From Thermobifida alba (lineage in GTDB: Bacteria > Actinomycetota > Actinomycetes > Streptosporangiales > Streptosporangiaceae), in assembly GCF_023208015.1 (NCBI RefSeq), contig NZ_CP051627.1:62001-126000 (forward strand): a stretch of 64,000 nucleotides of DNA. Direction: 5' to 3'. Within the stretch, counting starts at the first letter, position 1. The number at the start of each line of letters is the position of its first letter. Shown here piece by piece: positions 15,928 to 24,230 of the stretch. Both the position numbers and the translations under genes were made by a program. The notes under the pieces are model-generated. The model made no database searches, was not told where the DNA came from, and was given only the letters and a program-made list of their open reading frames with translations.

Positions 15928-18327
15928 TCACCGGTTGATCCATGCGGCGATCTGGTTGCGGGAGTGGAAGCCCAGCTTGGTGTTGATGTTGGCCACGTGC
16001 CGGGCCACCGTCGCCGGGCTGATGAACAGCTGCTCCGCGATCGACCGGTTGCTCATTCCCCGGCCGACCAGCTGGGCCACCTCGCGCTCCCGCGGCGTCA
16101 GCACCGCCGCGTCCGCGTCGACCGGCGCGGAACCGGTCGGCGCCGCACCCGTCTCCGCCAGCCGCAGCGCCCGCCGGACCGCCTCGTCGACGTCCGTGCG
16201 GCGGCCCTCTTGCCACCACCGGTCGAAGCTCCCGTCCCGCAGCGGCCACGGATCCCCCGACGCGGAGTGCCCGGAGGCCTCCCGGATCCGGTCCGCCGCT
16301 CCGGCCAGCAGGGTGGCCTCCTCCGCGTGCCCCTGCGCCGCGGCGACCGTGGCGACGGCGAGCAGCCCCCGGGCCGTGCCCAGCCGCTGCCCGGTGTGGT
16401 GGCACAGCGTCAGACTCTCGCGCAGACAGCCGTAGGCCTCGGCGACCTTCCCCCGCCGGGCCAGGACCCGGCCCACCCCGGCGAGGCAGCGCGCCAGCTC
16501 CGGGGCGCCGCCGATGGCCCGCTGGATCTCCAGGGCCTCCCGGAAGCACCGCTCGGCGCCGGACAGGTCCCCGCTGGCCTCGGCCACCCTCCCCTGGCCG
16601 ATGAGGGTGAGGCCCACCCCCCACCGGTGGTCGATGACGCGCAGCAGCGTCAGCGCCTCCTCGTAGCGGGCCCCGGCCTCCGCCAGCCGCCCCTGCCGGG
16701 CGGCCAGCGCCCCCTGGGTGCTGCGGGCGATGCCCTCGTTCCACGGATCGTCCGTCGCACGCGTCAACGCGACCGACTCGGCGAGCCGCTGCCCGGCACG
16801 GTCCAGCCTCCCCGCCCGGATGTCGCTCATCGCCAGGATGTTCAGGGCCAGCGCCACCGAGGCGTGGTCCCCGGCCTCCTGGCACAGCCGCAGCCCCTCC
16901 TCACCGACGCGCACGGCGTGCACCTGGTCGTTGCGGTCCCAGGCCAGTTCGGCCCGGCGCACCATCGCCCGCCCCCGCAGCGCCTCGTCCGCGCAGTCCA
17001 GGGCCAGGAAGCGGTCGGTCCACTGCGCCCCCTCGGACAGCAGGCCGTTGACCATCCAGTAGGGACGCAGCGCCACGCACAGCCGCAGCCCCTCGACGGC
17101 GTCGCCGCGTTCGGCCGACCAGTTGAGCGCGGCCCACATGTTGTCGCGTTCGGCGCAGACCCGCTGGAAGGAGGAGAACCGCCGGGACCAGCAGACGCCG
17201 TGGCCGGCCACGGCGTTGTGCGCCAACTCCTCGGCCAGCGCCAGCATCTGCTCCCGGTGCCGCAGCCGCAGCCGCTCCTCCTCCCCGCTCGCCGCCAGCC
17301 TGGCCGAGGCGTAGTGCCGGATCGTGTCCAGCATCCGGTACCGCATCCGGCCCTGGACCTCGCCCACCACGGTGACCAGCGAACGGTCCACCAGCGAGAC
17401 GAGCAGGTCGAGCAGCGAGCGGGCGGGCAGCGCCTCGTCGGCGCACACCAGTTCGGCCAGTTCCAGGTCCCAGTCGGAGAACACCGACAGCCGCCGCAGC
17501 AGGGTCTGCTCCCGATCGTCCAGCATGTCGTGGCTCCAGTCGATGACCGCGCGCAGCGTCCGCTGGCGGGCCGGCGCGCTCCGGTCGCCGTAGGTCAGCA
17601 CCGCGAACCGGTCGCTGAGGCGTTCGGCGATCTGGGCGACCGACAGCAGCCGCACCCGGGCGGCGGCCAGTTCGATCCCCAGCGGGATTCCGTCGAGGCG
17701 GCGGCAGATCTCCGCGATGCTGTCCAGACGTTCCGGAGTCACCGCGAAGTCGTGCGCGTTGGCGCGGGCGCGGTCCACGAACAGCTGGACCGACTCGGCG
17801 CCGAGCGGATCGGCCGGCCCCGGCCCGGGCACGGTCAGCGGCAGGACCCGCCACACGCTCTCCCCCGGGGCCCGCAGCGGTTCGCGGCTGGTGACCAGGA
17901 AGGAGACCCGGGGGCAGCGCGTGAGGAACCGTTCGACCACGGCCGAGACGTCGGCGACCACGTGCTCGCAGTTGTCCAGGACCAGCAGCAGGTGGCGGGA
18001 GCGCAGCACGTCGTCCAGCGCCTGGTCGGGGGAGCGCTCGCTGTCGCCCCGGGCGCCCAGGGCGGCCGCGATCCGCGCGACGACCTCCTCGCGGGTGGTG
18101 GCCTCGGACATCTCGCACAGCCACACCCCGTCGGGGAAGCGCTCCGTGGCCTTCGCCGCGGCGCGCAGCGCCAGCCGGGTCTTGCCGATGCCCCCCATCC
18201 CGCACAGCGTGACGAGCCGGTGGGAGCGCAGAAGACGGGAAATGGCGTCGAGGTCGCCTTCGCGACCGACGAACCTGTTGAGTTCCAGAGGCAGGTTCTG
18301 CTGTGCCTGTGCCGTATTCGCTGCCAT
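15928..18327 (-). CDS. LuxR-type ATPase regulator (NB-ARC, TPR, C-terminal HTH), copy 1
   Basis: A 799-residue regulator. An AAA/NB-ARC ATPase domain starts at residue about 20 (FVGREGDL), with Walker A GMGGIGKT at 43-50 and Walker B LLLVLDNCEHV. It is followed by a winged-helix region (DDREQTLLRRLSVF), about 350 residues of alpha-solenoid repeats of TPR type, and a LuxR/GerE helix-turn-helix at the C-terminus (LTPREREVAQLVGRGMSNRS ... ATVARHVANINTKLGF). ATP-dependent activation of a nearby or remote operon is the family role; the inducer is unknown. Start ATG 18327 with GGAG close by. It lies immediately downstream of a paralogue with the same architecture. Confidence 0.9.
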   Translation of the reverse strand: MAANTAQAQQNLPLELNRFVGREGDLDAISRLLRSHRLVTLCGMGGIGKTRLALRAAAKATERFPDGVWLCEMSEATTREEVVARIAAALGARGDSERSPDQALDDVLRSRHLLLVLDNCEHVVADVSAVVERFLTRCPRVSFLVTSREPLRAPGESVWRVLPLTVPGPGPADPLGAESVQLFVDRARANAHDFAVTPERLDSIAEICRRLDGIPLGIELAAARVRLLSVAQIAERLSDRFAVLTYGDRSAPARQRTLRAVIDWSHDMLDDREQTLLRRLSVFSDWDLELAELVCADEALPARSLLDLLVSLVDRSLVTVVGEVQGRMRYRMLDTIRHYASARLAASGEEERLRLRHREQMLALAEELAHNAVAGHGVCWSRRFSSFQRVCAERDNMWAALNWSAERGDAVEGLRLCVALRPYWMVNGLLSEGAQWTDRFLALDCADEALRGRAMVRRAELAWDRNDQVHAVRVGEEGLRLCQEAGDHASVALALNILAMSDIRAGRLDRAGQRLAESVALTRATDDPWNEGIARSTQGALAARQGRLAEAGARYEEALTLLRVIDHRWGVGLTLIGQGRVAEASGDLSGAERCFREALEIQRAIGGAPELARCLAGVGRVLARRGKVAEAYGCLRESLTLCHHTGQRLGTARGLLAVATVAAAQGHAEEATLLAGAADRIREASGHSASGDPWPLRDGSFDRWWQEGRRTDVDEAVRRALRLAETGAAPTGSAPVDADAAVLTPREREVAQLVGRGMSNRSIAEQLFISPATVARHVANINTKLGFHSRNQIAAWINR

Positions 18328-18513
18328 GGACTCCGGGGGGTCAGACGGTCGGGAACGCGGCGTCCTACCCGGGGAGAGCACGCGTCGGGGGGAACAGAGG
18401 AAAACGTGGTCGGAAGAACATCACGTTCTGTTTAGTAGCTGTTTCCGTCCAGCGCAACCAGAACGAATGTTTGTGCTGTTCGAAAGGGTTGTGTCGGAAA
18501 TGCGGCAATCGGG

Positions 18514-20982
18514 TCACCGGGGACAGGAGGACGCGGCCGGCGGCCGGGCCGGCCCGTCGGCCGCCGCGAGCCGGGCCGGCAGTTCGGCGCGGGCGGAGAT
18601 GCCCAGCTTGGCGAAGACGTTGGCGATGTGCCGCGCCACCGTCGCCTGGCTGATCACCAGGCGGTCGGCGATCTGGCGGTTGGACAGCCCCGCCCCCGCC
18701 AGTTCGGCGATCTGGCGTTCCCGCGGGGTCAGCGAGCGCGCGTCGTCCAGCGGAGGCGGGGCCAGCGCGGCGGACAGCGCCTCCTCCAGGGAGAGGGTGC
18801 GGGCCCGGGTCCACTCCGCGGCCGCGGAGGCGTCGCCCAACCGCTGGTTGACGTACTCGCGCAGCCTCCGGTTCCCGGACGAGGGCGCGTTCGCCCGGTG
18901 GCGCAGCGCCTCGGCCTGCGCGCCCAGCAGCACCACCCGGTCGGTCATCCCCTCCGCGGCCGCGAACCGGGCCAGGTCCTCCAGCGCGCGGGCCAGCGCC
19001 AGCCGCCGCCCCGAGAACCCGCTGTGGTGGACGGCGCCGCTCAGGTGCTCCCAGGCCTTGAGCAGGTTGCCGCGCCGCGCCGCCAGGCGCCCGAGCGTGG
19101 CCAGGCAGCGGGCGGTGCCCAGCGCGGAGCCCAGTTCCAGGAACAGCGAGAGCGCGCGGTCCAGGTGCCGCTCGGCCGTGTCGTGGGCCCCCTCCCGCAG
19201 AGCGAGGGCGCTCAGCGCCTCGTGGCAGCGGGCCGAGTTCCAGCCGCAGCCCGTCGCCTCGCCCAGCGCCAGCGCCTCCGACAGCCACCGCCGGGCGTCG
19301 TCGCGGTCCCCGACGGCGTCGGCCAGGCGGCCGCGCAGCTCCAGGGCGTAGGTCTCCACCAGACGGTTGCCGAGACGCCGCGCGAGGTCCAGGGCCTCGG
19401 CCGCGCGGGCGGCGCCCACGGAGAACTCCCGTCTGCGCAGCGCGACGGCGGCCAGGACGGCCAGCGCGTCGGCCCGGGTCGCGTCGTCGCCGACGGACTC
19501 GGCCAGCCGCAGGCCCGCGGTGAGCCGCTCCAGCACGGCCTGTTCGCCGTCCAGGTCCAGGGTCAGTTCGCCGTGCAGCACCAGGGCGCGGGCCCGCAGC
19601 CGCGGGGAGAGGTCGTCGGGGGCGACCGCCAGCAGGTCGGCCAGGAAGGCGGCCCCCTCCGCGCACCGGTCGAACGCCAGCCAGTAGGACCGCAGCAGCA
19701 CGCAGATCCGCAGCCCCGGCTCCGCCAGTCCGTGGGCGGCGGCCCAGCGCAGGAAGGAGCGCATGTTGTCCAGGCTGCGCTCCACCCGCTTCAGCAGCTG
19801 CAGCCGCTCCTGCCACGGCAGGGCCGAGGACATGGCCGCCGCGAACGCCTCCGTCCAGTGCACCCCGTACTCCAGGGTCCGCCGGTGGTAGACCTCCGCC
19901 TCTCCCGAGGCGTGCAGCTCCTCGGCGGCGTAGACGCGGATGGTGTCGAGGATCCGGTAGTGGGCGACGCCCTCCACCTCCTCCTCCAGCACGATCAGCG
20001 ACTTGTCCAGCAGGGAGCCGTGCAGTTGCAGCAGTTCCGCGCCGAAGTCGGCGGTGAAGAGGTCCTCGGCCATGTCCAACGACCAGTTCGCGAAGATCGA
20101 CAGGCGCCGCAGCAGGGCCTTCTCCGCGTCGGTGAGCAGGGCGTGGCTCCACTCCACCACGGCCCGCATGGTGCGCTGCCGTTCGGGCAGCCGCTGGTCG
20201 GTGCTGTTGAGCAGGGTGAAGCGGTCGTCCAGACGCCGCAGGATCTGTTCGACCGACAGCACGCGCACCCGGGCCGCGGCCAGTTCGATGGCGAGGGGGA
20301 CGCCGTCCAGGATCCGGCAGATCCGCACCACGGTGTCGATGGTGTCGGAGGTGAGCGTGAACTCCGGACGCGCCTGGCGGGCCCGCGCCGCGAACAGGCG
20401 GACCGCGGCGTGGCGCATCGCCTCCTGCACGCTCAGCCGACCGGACGCGGCCGCGGGCCAGGAGGCGTCCGCCGGGAGCTCCCGCGGGGCCGGGGGGAGG
20501 TCCAGCGGAGGCACCCGCCAGACGTTCTCCCCCGGGATGCGCAGCGGTTCCCGGCTGGTCGCGAGCAGGTGCAGGCGGGGGCAGGTGCTCAGCAGGGTCC
20601 GGCACAGCTCGGACAGCGGGGCCACGATGCGCTCGCAGGTGTCCAGGACCAGCAGCAGGTCGCAGGAGCGCAGGGCGAGCAGCACCGCCTCCCGCAGCGG
20701 TTGGCCGCGCCCCGCCTCGATGCCCAGCAGCCCGGCCATCGAGTACAGCACGTGGTCGCCGGTGGTGGCCGCGCTCAGGTCGACGAAGAGCGTGCCGTCG
20801 GCGAACCGGCCGTGTTCGCGTTCGGCGACCCGCAGCGCCAGGCGCGTCTTGCCGATGCCGCCCGCGCCGGTGAGGGTGACCATCCGCACGGTGCGGAGCA
20901 GGCGGCCCAGGTCGGCGGCGTCGCGCTCCCGGCCGATGAGCGGACTGCGGGGGGTGGGCAGGTGCTGTCGTGGCGTTGGCAT
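18514..20982 (-). CDS. LuxR-type ATPase regulator (NB-ARC, TPR, C-terminal HTH), copy 2
   Basis: An 822-residue paralogue of the gene at 15928-18327. It has the same order: ATPase domain with Walker A GAGGIGKT (39-46) and LLLVLDTCERI as Walker B, a winged helix (LLRRLSIFANWSLDMAEDL), TPR-like repeats, and a C-terminal LuxR HTH (LTPRERQIAELAGAGLSNRQ). The recognition helices differ little (SQATVARHIANVFAKLGI here, SPATVARHVANINTKLGF in copy 1), so their DNA sites may overlap. ATG 20982 with GGGACGAG upstream. A 186-base gap separates the two genes. The tandem arrangement looks like a duplication. Confidence 0.9.
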   Translation of the reverse strand: MPTPRQHLPTPRSPLIGRERDAADLGRLLRTVRMVTLTGAGGIGKTRLALRVAEREHGRFADGTLFVDLSAATTGDHVLYSMAGLLGIEAGRGQPLREAVLLALRSCDLLLVLDTCERIVAPLSELCRTLLSTCPRLHLLATSREPLRIPGENVWRVPPLDLPPAPRELPADASWPAAASGRLSVQEAMRHAAVRLFAARARQARPEFTLTSDTIDTVVRICRILDGVPLAIELAAARVRVLSVEQILRRLDDRFTLLNSTDQRLPERQRTMRAVVEWSHALLTDAEKALLRRLSIFANWSLDMAEDLFTADFGAELLQLHGSLLDKSLIVLEEEVEGVAHYRILDTIRVYAAEELHASGEAEVYHRRTLEYGVHWTEAFAAAMSSALPWQERLQLLKRVERSLDNMRSFLRWAAAHGLAEPGLRICVLLRSYWLAFDRCAEGAAFLADLLAVAPDDLSPRLRARALVLHGELTLDLDGEQAVLERLTAGLRLAESVGDDATRADALAVLAAVALRRREFSVGAARAAEALDLARRLGNRLVETYALELRGRLADAVGDRDDARRWLSEALALGEATGCGWNSARCHEALSALALREGAHDTAERHLDRALSLFLELGSALGTARCLATLGRLAARRGNLLKAWEHLSGAVHHSGFSGRRLALARALEDLARFAAAEGMTDRVVLLGAQAEALRHRANAPSSGNRRLREYVNQRLGDASAAAEWTRARTLSLEEALSAALAPPPLDDARSLTPRERQIAELAGAGLSNRQIADRLVISQATVARHIANVFAKLGISARAELPARLAAADGPARPPAASSCPR

Positions 20983-21130
20983 GGTCTCGTCCCTTTCGTC
21001 CCCGTTTCTCCGACGAATGGTCCACAAATTCGGACAATGGGGAGGAAACGGGAGGTCACGGCGCCGGACGCGGCCGCTACCGGAAGCGTGGCGCCGGACC
21101 GGGCCGCGACCGCGCCACGCCCGCCCGGAC

Positions 21131-22447
21131 CTAACCGTTCCAGGAAGCGGGGTCGGCTTCGACCTGCTCCCCGGTGGCCAGGTTCTTGACCTCGTGCGGT
21201 CGGCCCTCCTCGAAGGGCGGGAACCACACGAAGGGGATGTCCTTCTTGGAGGCGTACTGGATCTGCTTACCGATCTTGGCGGCCTGGTGGTAGACCTCGG
21301 TGTTGAACCCGCGCTCGCGCAGCTGCGCCGCGACCGCCAGGGCGGCGGCGCGCCGTTCGTCGCCGGGGAGGACCACGAGCACGTCGGTCGGGCAGAACCG
21401 GCCGCCGGTGATCCGGCCCTCGGCCACCAGCTTGGCGAAGATCCGGGTCAGGCCGATGGAGAGGCCCACTCCCGGCAGGGAGCGGCGGATGAACTGTCCG
21501 GCGAGGTTCTCGTAGCGCCCTCCCGCGCAGATGCTCCCGTAGCCGGGGTCGTCGTCGAACACGGCCTCGTAGACGGTACCGGTGTAGTAGTCCAGGCCGC
21601 GGGCGATGGACAGGTCCGCCACGACGCTGCCCGGCGGCAGGTCCGACAGCTCGTCCAGCACCCCGCCCAGCTCGTCCAGGCCGCTGGAGAGCGTCTCGCC
21701 GGCGACGCCCAGTTTGGCGACCTCGTCGACCACCGAGGCGTCGTCGCCGCGGATCTGCGCCAGTTCCAGGCAGGCCGCGGCCTGGTCCGGGCTGAGGCCG
21801 ACCTGGCCGACGAGGAGGTCGCGCACCGCGTCCGCGCCGATCTTGTGCAGCTTGTCCACCGCGCGGATCACCGCGAGCGGGTCGGTGACGCCCAGGCCCT
21901 CGTAGAAGCCCTGGAGCACCTTGCGGTTGTTGATGTGCAGCGTCCAGGCGGGAAGGTCCAGCCCGGCGAGCACCTCGTGCACGATGCGCGGCAGTTCGGC
22001 GTCGAAGTGCACGGGGATCCGGTCGACGTTGATGACGTCGATGTCGCACTGGGTGAACTCGCGGAACCGCCCCTCCTGGGGGCGCTCGCCGCGCCACACG
22101 CGCTGGATCTGGTAGCGCTTGAACGGGAAGACCAGGTCGTTGAAGTGCTGCGCCACGTAGCGGGCGAAGGGCACGGTCAGGTCGAAGTGCAGTCCCAGGC
22201 GGGCGTCGCTGTCGTCGTCGGCGTCGGCCTGGAGCCGGTGCAGGGTGTAGACCTCCTGGGAGGTCTCGCCCTTGGACATCAGCACGTCGAGCGCCTCCAC
22301 CGACGGGGTCTCCACGGAGGAGAACCCGTAGCGCTCGAACCCGCGGCGGATATGGTCCAGCCAGCGCAGCTCCACGGACCGGACGCGGGGTGTCCACTCG
22401 GGGAATCCGCTGATGGGCGTGGGTCGGATGATGCGCTGCTCGGACAT
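21131..22447 (-). CDS. hisS: histidyl-tRNA synthetase
   Basis: Charges tRNA-His with histidine in the cytoplasm. The 438-residue class II enzyme shows the N-terminal RPTPISGFPEW region, motif 2 area RVWRGERPQEGRFREF, histidine-site motifs such as GLDYYTGTVYE and a C-terminal anticodon-binding domain. Several stretches (DLTVPFARYVAQH, GSICAGGRYENLAG) are diagnostic of HisS. ATG 22447 begins MSEQRIIRPTP and has AAGGAG upstream; the open frame continues 39 codons further without similarity. A likely -10, TACGAT, lies at 22499-22494 on the minus strand. The gene stands alone between two regulators' genes and a non-coding region. Confidence 0.96.
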   Translation of the reverse strand: MSEQRIIRPTPISGFPEWTPRVRSVELRWLDHIRRGFERYGFSSVETPSVEALDVLMSKGETSQEVYTLHRLQADADDDSDARLGLHFDLTVPFARYVAQHFNDLVFPFKRYQIQRVWRGERPQEGRFREFTQCDIDVINVDRIPVHFDAELPRIVHEVLAGLDLPAWTLHINNRKVLQGFYEGLGVTDPLAVIRAVDKLHKIGADAVRDLLVGQVGLSPDQAAACLELAQIRGDDASVVDEVAKLGVAGETLSSGLDELGGVLDELSDLPPGSVVADLSIARGLDYYTGTVYEAVFDDDPGYGSICAGGRYENLAGQFIRRSLPGVGLSIGLTRIFAKLVAEGRITGGRFCPTDVLVVLPGDERRAAALAVAAQLRERGFNTEVYHQAAKIGKQIQYASKKDIPFVWFPPFEEGRPHEVKNLATGEQVEADPASWNG

Positions 22448-22493
22448 GGGCGCGGTGGGCTCCTTAGCCGGGGACCGTTCGGTGTACGGCCCA

Positions 22494-22499
22494 ATCGTA
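22494..22499 (-). promoter_or_regulatory. candidate -10 box of hisS
   Basis: TACGAT on the minus strand, 46 bases before the hisS ATG; no clear -35. It places the 20-bp hairpin at 22528-22573 outside the transcript. Confidence 0.4.
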
Positions 22500-22527
22500 G
22501 GCCCTGGGCAGGGCAGTGACCCAAATC

Positions 22528-22573
22528 CCGTGCCCCGTGCGGGGCGGCCGGCCCCGCCCCGCACGGGGCACGG
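22528..22573. repeat. 20-bp perfect inverted repeat
   Basis: Arms at 22528-22547 and 22554-22573 (starting CCGTGCCCCGTGCGGGGCGG) pair over 20 bp around a 6-nt loop CCGGCC. It looks like a very stable terminator, yet no gene on either strand ends here: hisS begins to its left and nothing coding lies to its right for 860 bases. Confidence 0.7.
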
Positions 22574-22699
22574 ACCGGGCCGGGGAGGAGCCGGAGGGGC
22601 CCGGAGCCGTGCGGGGCCGGGCCGGTCCCGCGCCCGTGAAAAACAAGAGGAAGAACGTGTACAGGGGAGCGGAACGGACGATGGACGGGGATGATCCGG

Positions 22700-22728
22700 A
22701 AAAATCTCCCGGCCCGGAGGGAGTTTTT
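22700..22728. terminator. A-stem-T hairpin upstream of the small RNA promoter
   Basis: AAAAA, then stem CTCCC/GGGAG (8-nt loop), then TTTTT followed by another T-run. The symmetrical layout is that of a bidirectional intrinsic terminator, shielding the promoter at 22737 from read-through. Confidence 0.55.
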
Positions 22729-22736
22729 CCTTTTTC

Positions 22737-22766
22737 TTGACCCTCGAACAGGGGAATGCCTAAACT
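22737..22766 (+). promoter_or_regulatory. sigma-70-type promoter of the small RNA
   Basis: TTGACC (22737-22742) and TAAACT (22761-22766) are separated by 18 bases, the best matched housekeeping promoter in the window. Transcription should start near 22773. Confidence 0.7.
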
Positions 22767-22772
22767 TGGTTC

Positions 22773-22885
22773 TGGAGATGGCGAGAGGTGGCGACTGTCC
22801 CCCCTCGTGAGGTTTCCCTCCAAAACCGCACGATGTTGCCACCCCTGTCTTCCGAGCCCCCGGACAGCCGTTCCGGGGGCTTTTT
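22773..22885 (+). ncRNA. candidate structured small RNA of about 113 nt
   Basis: Bounded by a good promoter and a U-tailed intrinsic terminator, with no open frame or ribosome site. It folds into a long-range stem (GGTGGCGAC at 22787-22795 with GTTGCCACC at 22835-22843, one G-U pair) enclosing a hairpin (TCGTG/CACGA at 22805-22809 and 22829-22833; GGTTT/AAACC at 22811-22815 and 22823-22827). A run of six C (22799-22804) is left single-stranded between them. Base composition is lower in GC than the genes. A C-rich unpaired run recalls actinobacterial regulatory RNAs such as 6C RNA, but the two C-loop hairpins of that family are not both present. Family therefore unassigned. Confidence 0.65.
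22856..22885 (+). terminator. intrinsic terminator of the small RNA
   Basis: Stem GCCCCCGGA/TCCGGGGGC (9 bp, 7-nt loop) followed directly by TTTTT. A rare textbook intrinsic terminator for this genome. Confidence 0.85.
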
Positions 22886-22998
22886 ATTGTTTCGGGACAA
22901 TGGTCCGGTAATGCGGGAAAAATAAATGTTAATCCTTTTTGTCGCGCGGTTCCCCTTTGGAGAATTCTGTGTTTTCGCTGAGAACTCTCCGGGGTACC

Positions 22999-23036
22999 GC
23001 CACCGGCCCGCGAGGACGGGAGCGCGGGCCGGTGGC
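22999..23036. repeat. 14-bp GC-rich hairpin in non-coding DNA
   Basis: Perfect 14-bp inverted repeat (arm GCCACCGGCCCGCG) with a 10-nt loop, lying between the small RNA and the GTPase gene. From 22886 to 23438 I see no gene; an extended -10 (TGCTAGGTT, 23327-23335) may be the GTPase promoter. Confidence 0.55.
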
Positions 23037-23438
23037 CGGCGAACGCCGCGGACGGCCACGTTCCGCGGGTCCGGTGCGGGCCACTCCGCCCCCCGCCGCG
23101 GCTTCGTGTGCCAGGGCCGCGGAGCGGAGGCCGACGGGTGGCGCCGTCCCGTTCACGGTAGACGCCCGAAGCGGTCGACTCCCAGTCCTCCGGGCGACCG
23201 GATCAGGCCGCTCCCGCTGTTGACAATCGCGCTTCGACCACTCGCACGCGGGCGCCGCGACCGGTGTGTGGCCCGTCCCACCGGGGGCGGAATCGGTGGA
23301 GAGCGCCTCCGCCGAACCGAGACGGTGCTAGGTTCGCCTTTGATGATCATGTCCGCCGGCCGTTCTCGGCCGCCCGCAGCGGACCTTCCGGAGCGGGGCC
23401 GCGCACGCGCTCCCTCAGCGTCCCGAGGTAACGAACAC

Positions 23439-24035
23439 GTGAACGATTCCCCGAAACTCACCACCAAGATCATCGTCGCCGGGGGCTTCGGCGTCGGAAA
23501 GACCACGTTCATCGGCGCGATCTCCGAGATCCCCCCGGTGCGCACCGAGGCGGCGATCACCAACGCCAGCATCGGGGTGGACGACCTGTCCAAGACCCCG
23601 GACAAGCGCAGCACCACGGTGGCCCTGGACTTCGGGCGGATCTCGCTCCCCACCGACCTGGTGCTCTACCTGTTCGGCACCCCCGGCCAGCAGCGCTTCT
23701 GGTTCATGTGGGACGACCTGGCGCGCGGAGCGCTGGGCGCCGTCATCCTGGTGGACCCCCGCCGGCTGGAGGACTGCTTCCCCGCCATCGAGTACTTCGA
23801 GCAGCAGCAGCCGCTGCCGTTCGTCATCGCGGTGAACGCCTTCGAAAGCGACGAGGACTACTACCGCTACACCGACCAGGAGCTGCGCGAGGCGCTCGCC
23901 CTGCCGCCCGACGTGCCGATCGTGACCACCGACGCGCGCAAGCGCGAGGCCGTGCTGGAGACCCTGGTCAGTCTGGTCAAGCACGCGATGGTGGTGGAGC
24001 GGCGGCAGAGCCGGGGCCGCCAGCTCGTGCACTGA
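23439..24035 (+). CDS. CvnD-like small GTP-binding protein (orphan)
   Basis: A 198-residue P-loop protein of the MglA/CvnD group. It has G1 GGFGVGKTT (15-23), a switch region with a conserved Thr (RSTTVALDF), G3 LFGTPGQQRFW, and VNAFE where classical GTPases have NKxD, as is usual in actinobacterial conservon GTPases. Conservons normally encode a sensor kinase (CvnA), roadblock protein (CvnB), DUF742 protein (CvnC) and the GTPase together; here the GTPase stands alone. GTG 23439 has GAGGT upstream and matches the family N-terminus; a longer upstream frame is not conserved in character. It likely acts in membrane-associated signalling; partners must be encoded elsewhere. Confidence 0.88.
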   Translation: MNDSPKLTTKIIVAGGFGVGKTTFIGAISEIPPVRTEAAITNASIGVDDLSKTPDKRSTTVALDFGRISLPTDLVLYLFGTPGQQRFWFMWDDLARGALGAVILVDPRRLEDCFPAIEYFEQQQPLPFVIAVNAFESDEDYYRYTDQELREALALPPDVPIVTTDARKREAVLETLVSLVKHAMVVERRQSRGRQLVH

Positions 24036-24218
24036 CCCGGGGCCGGCGCCCAAGCCGGAGGGGCGGCCCCCGGGCGGCGGAGGCCCCACGGGGTGCGCAC
24101 CGGGTGACCGGGGCATCACAGCAGGTCAGAGTGGAGGGTTCGGATTCCGGCGGAAGAGAACCGCCGAAACCGGGTGATTCAGCTCTCATCCGGGGAACCC
24201 AAACGGCGCGAACAGCGT

Positions 24219-24224
24219 TACCCT
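24219..24224 (+). promoter_or_regulatory. candidate -10 box of secA2 (leaderless start)
   Basis: TACCCT ends six bases before GTG 24231. No ribosome site lies between, supporting a leaderless transcript and the GTG start. Confidence 0.4.
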
Positions 24225-24230
24225 GCTGTG

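Noticed and set aside
14530-18435. An open frame of 1301 codons on the plus strand
   Set aside because: Antisense to the LuxR-type regulator and adenylation-like genes; the translation is Arg/Pro/Gln-rich low complexity, as expected for codon-position shadows in high-GC DNA.
18628-21189. An open frame of 853 codons on the plus strand
   Set aside because: Mirror of the second LuxR-type regulator; no domain, no start signal.
22636-22740. A 34-codon GTG frame before the small RNA promoter
   Set aside because: No ribosome site, and it ends within the -35 region and terminator.
22773-22885. Assignment of the small RNA as 6C RNA, SRP RNA or tmRNA
   Set aside because: Only one C6 run and no second C-loop hairpin; SRP core and tmRNA ends are absent.
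22926-23438. Upstream extension of the GTPase reading frame by about 170 codons
   Set aside because: The family starts at the GTG at 23439, which has a ribosome site; the extension is Arg-rich and crosses a hairpin.
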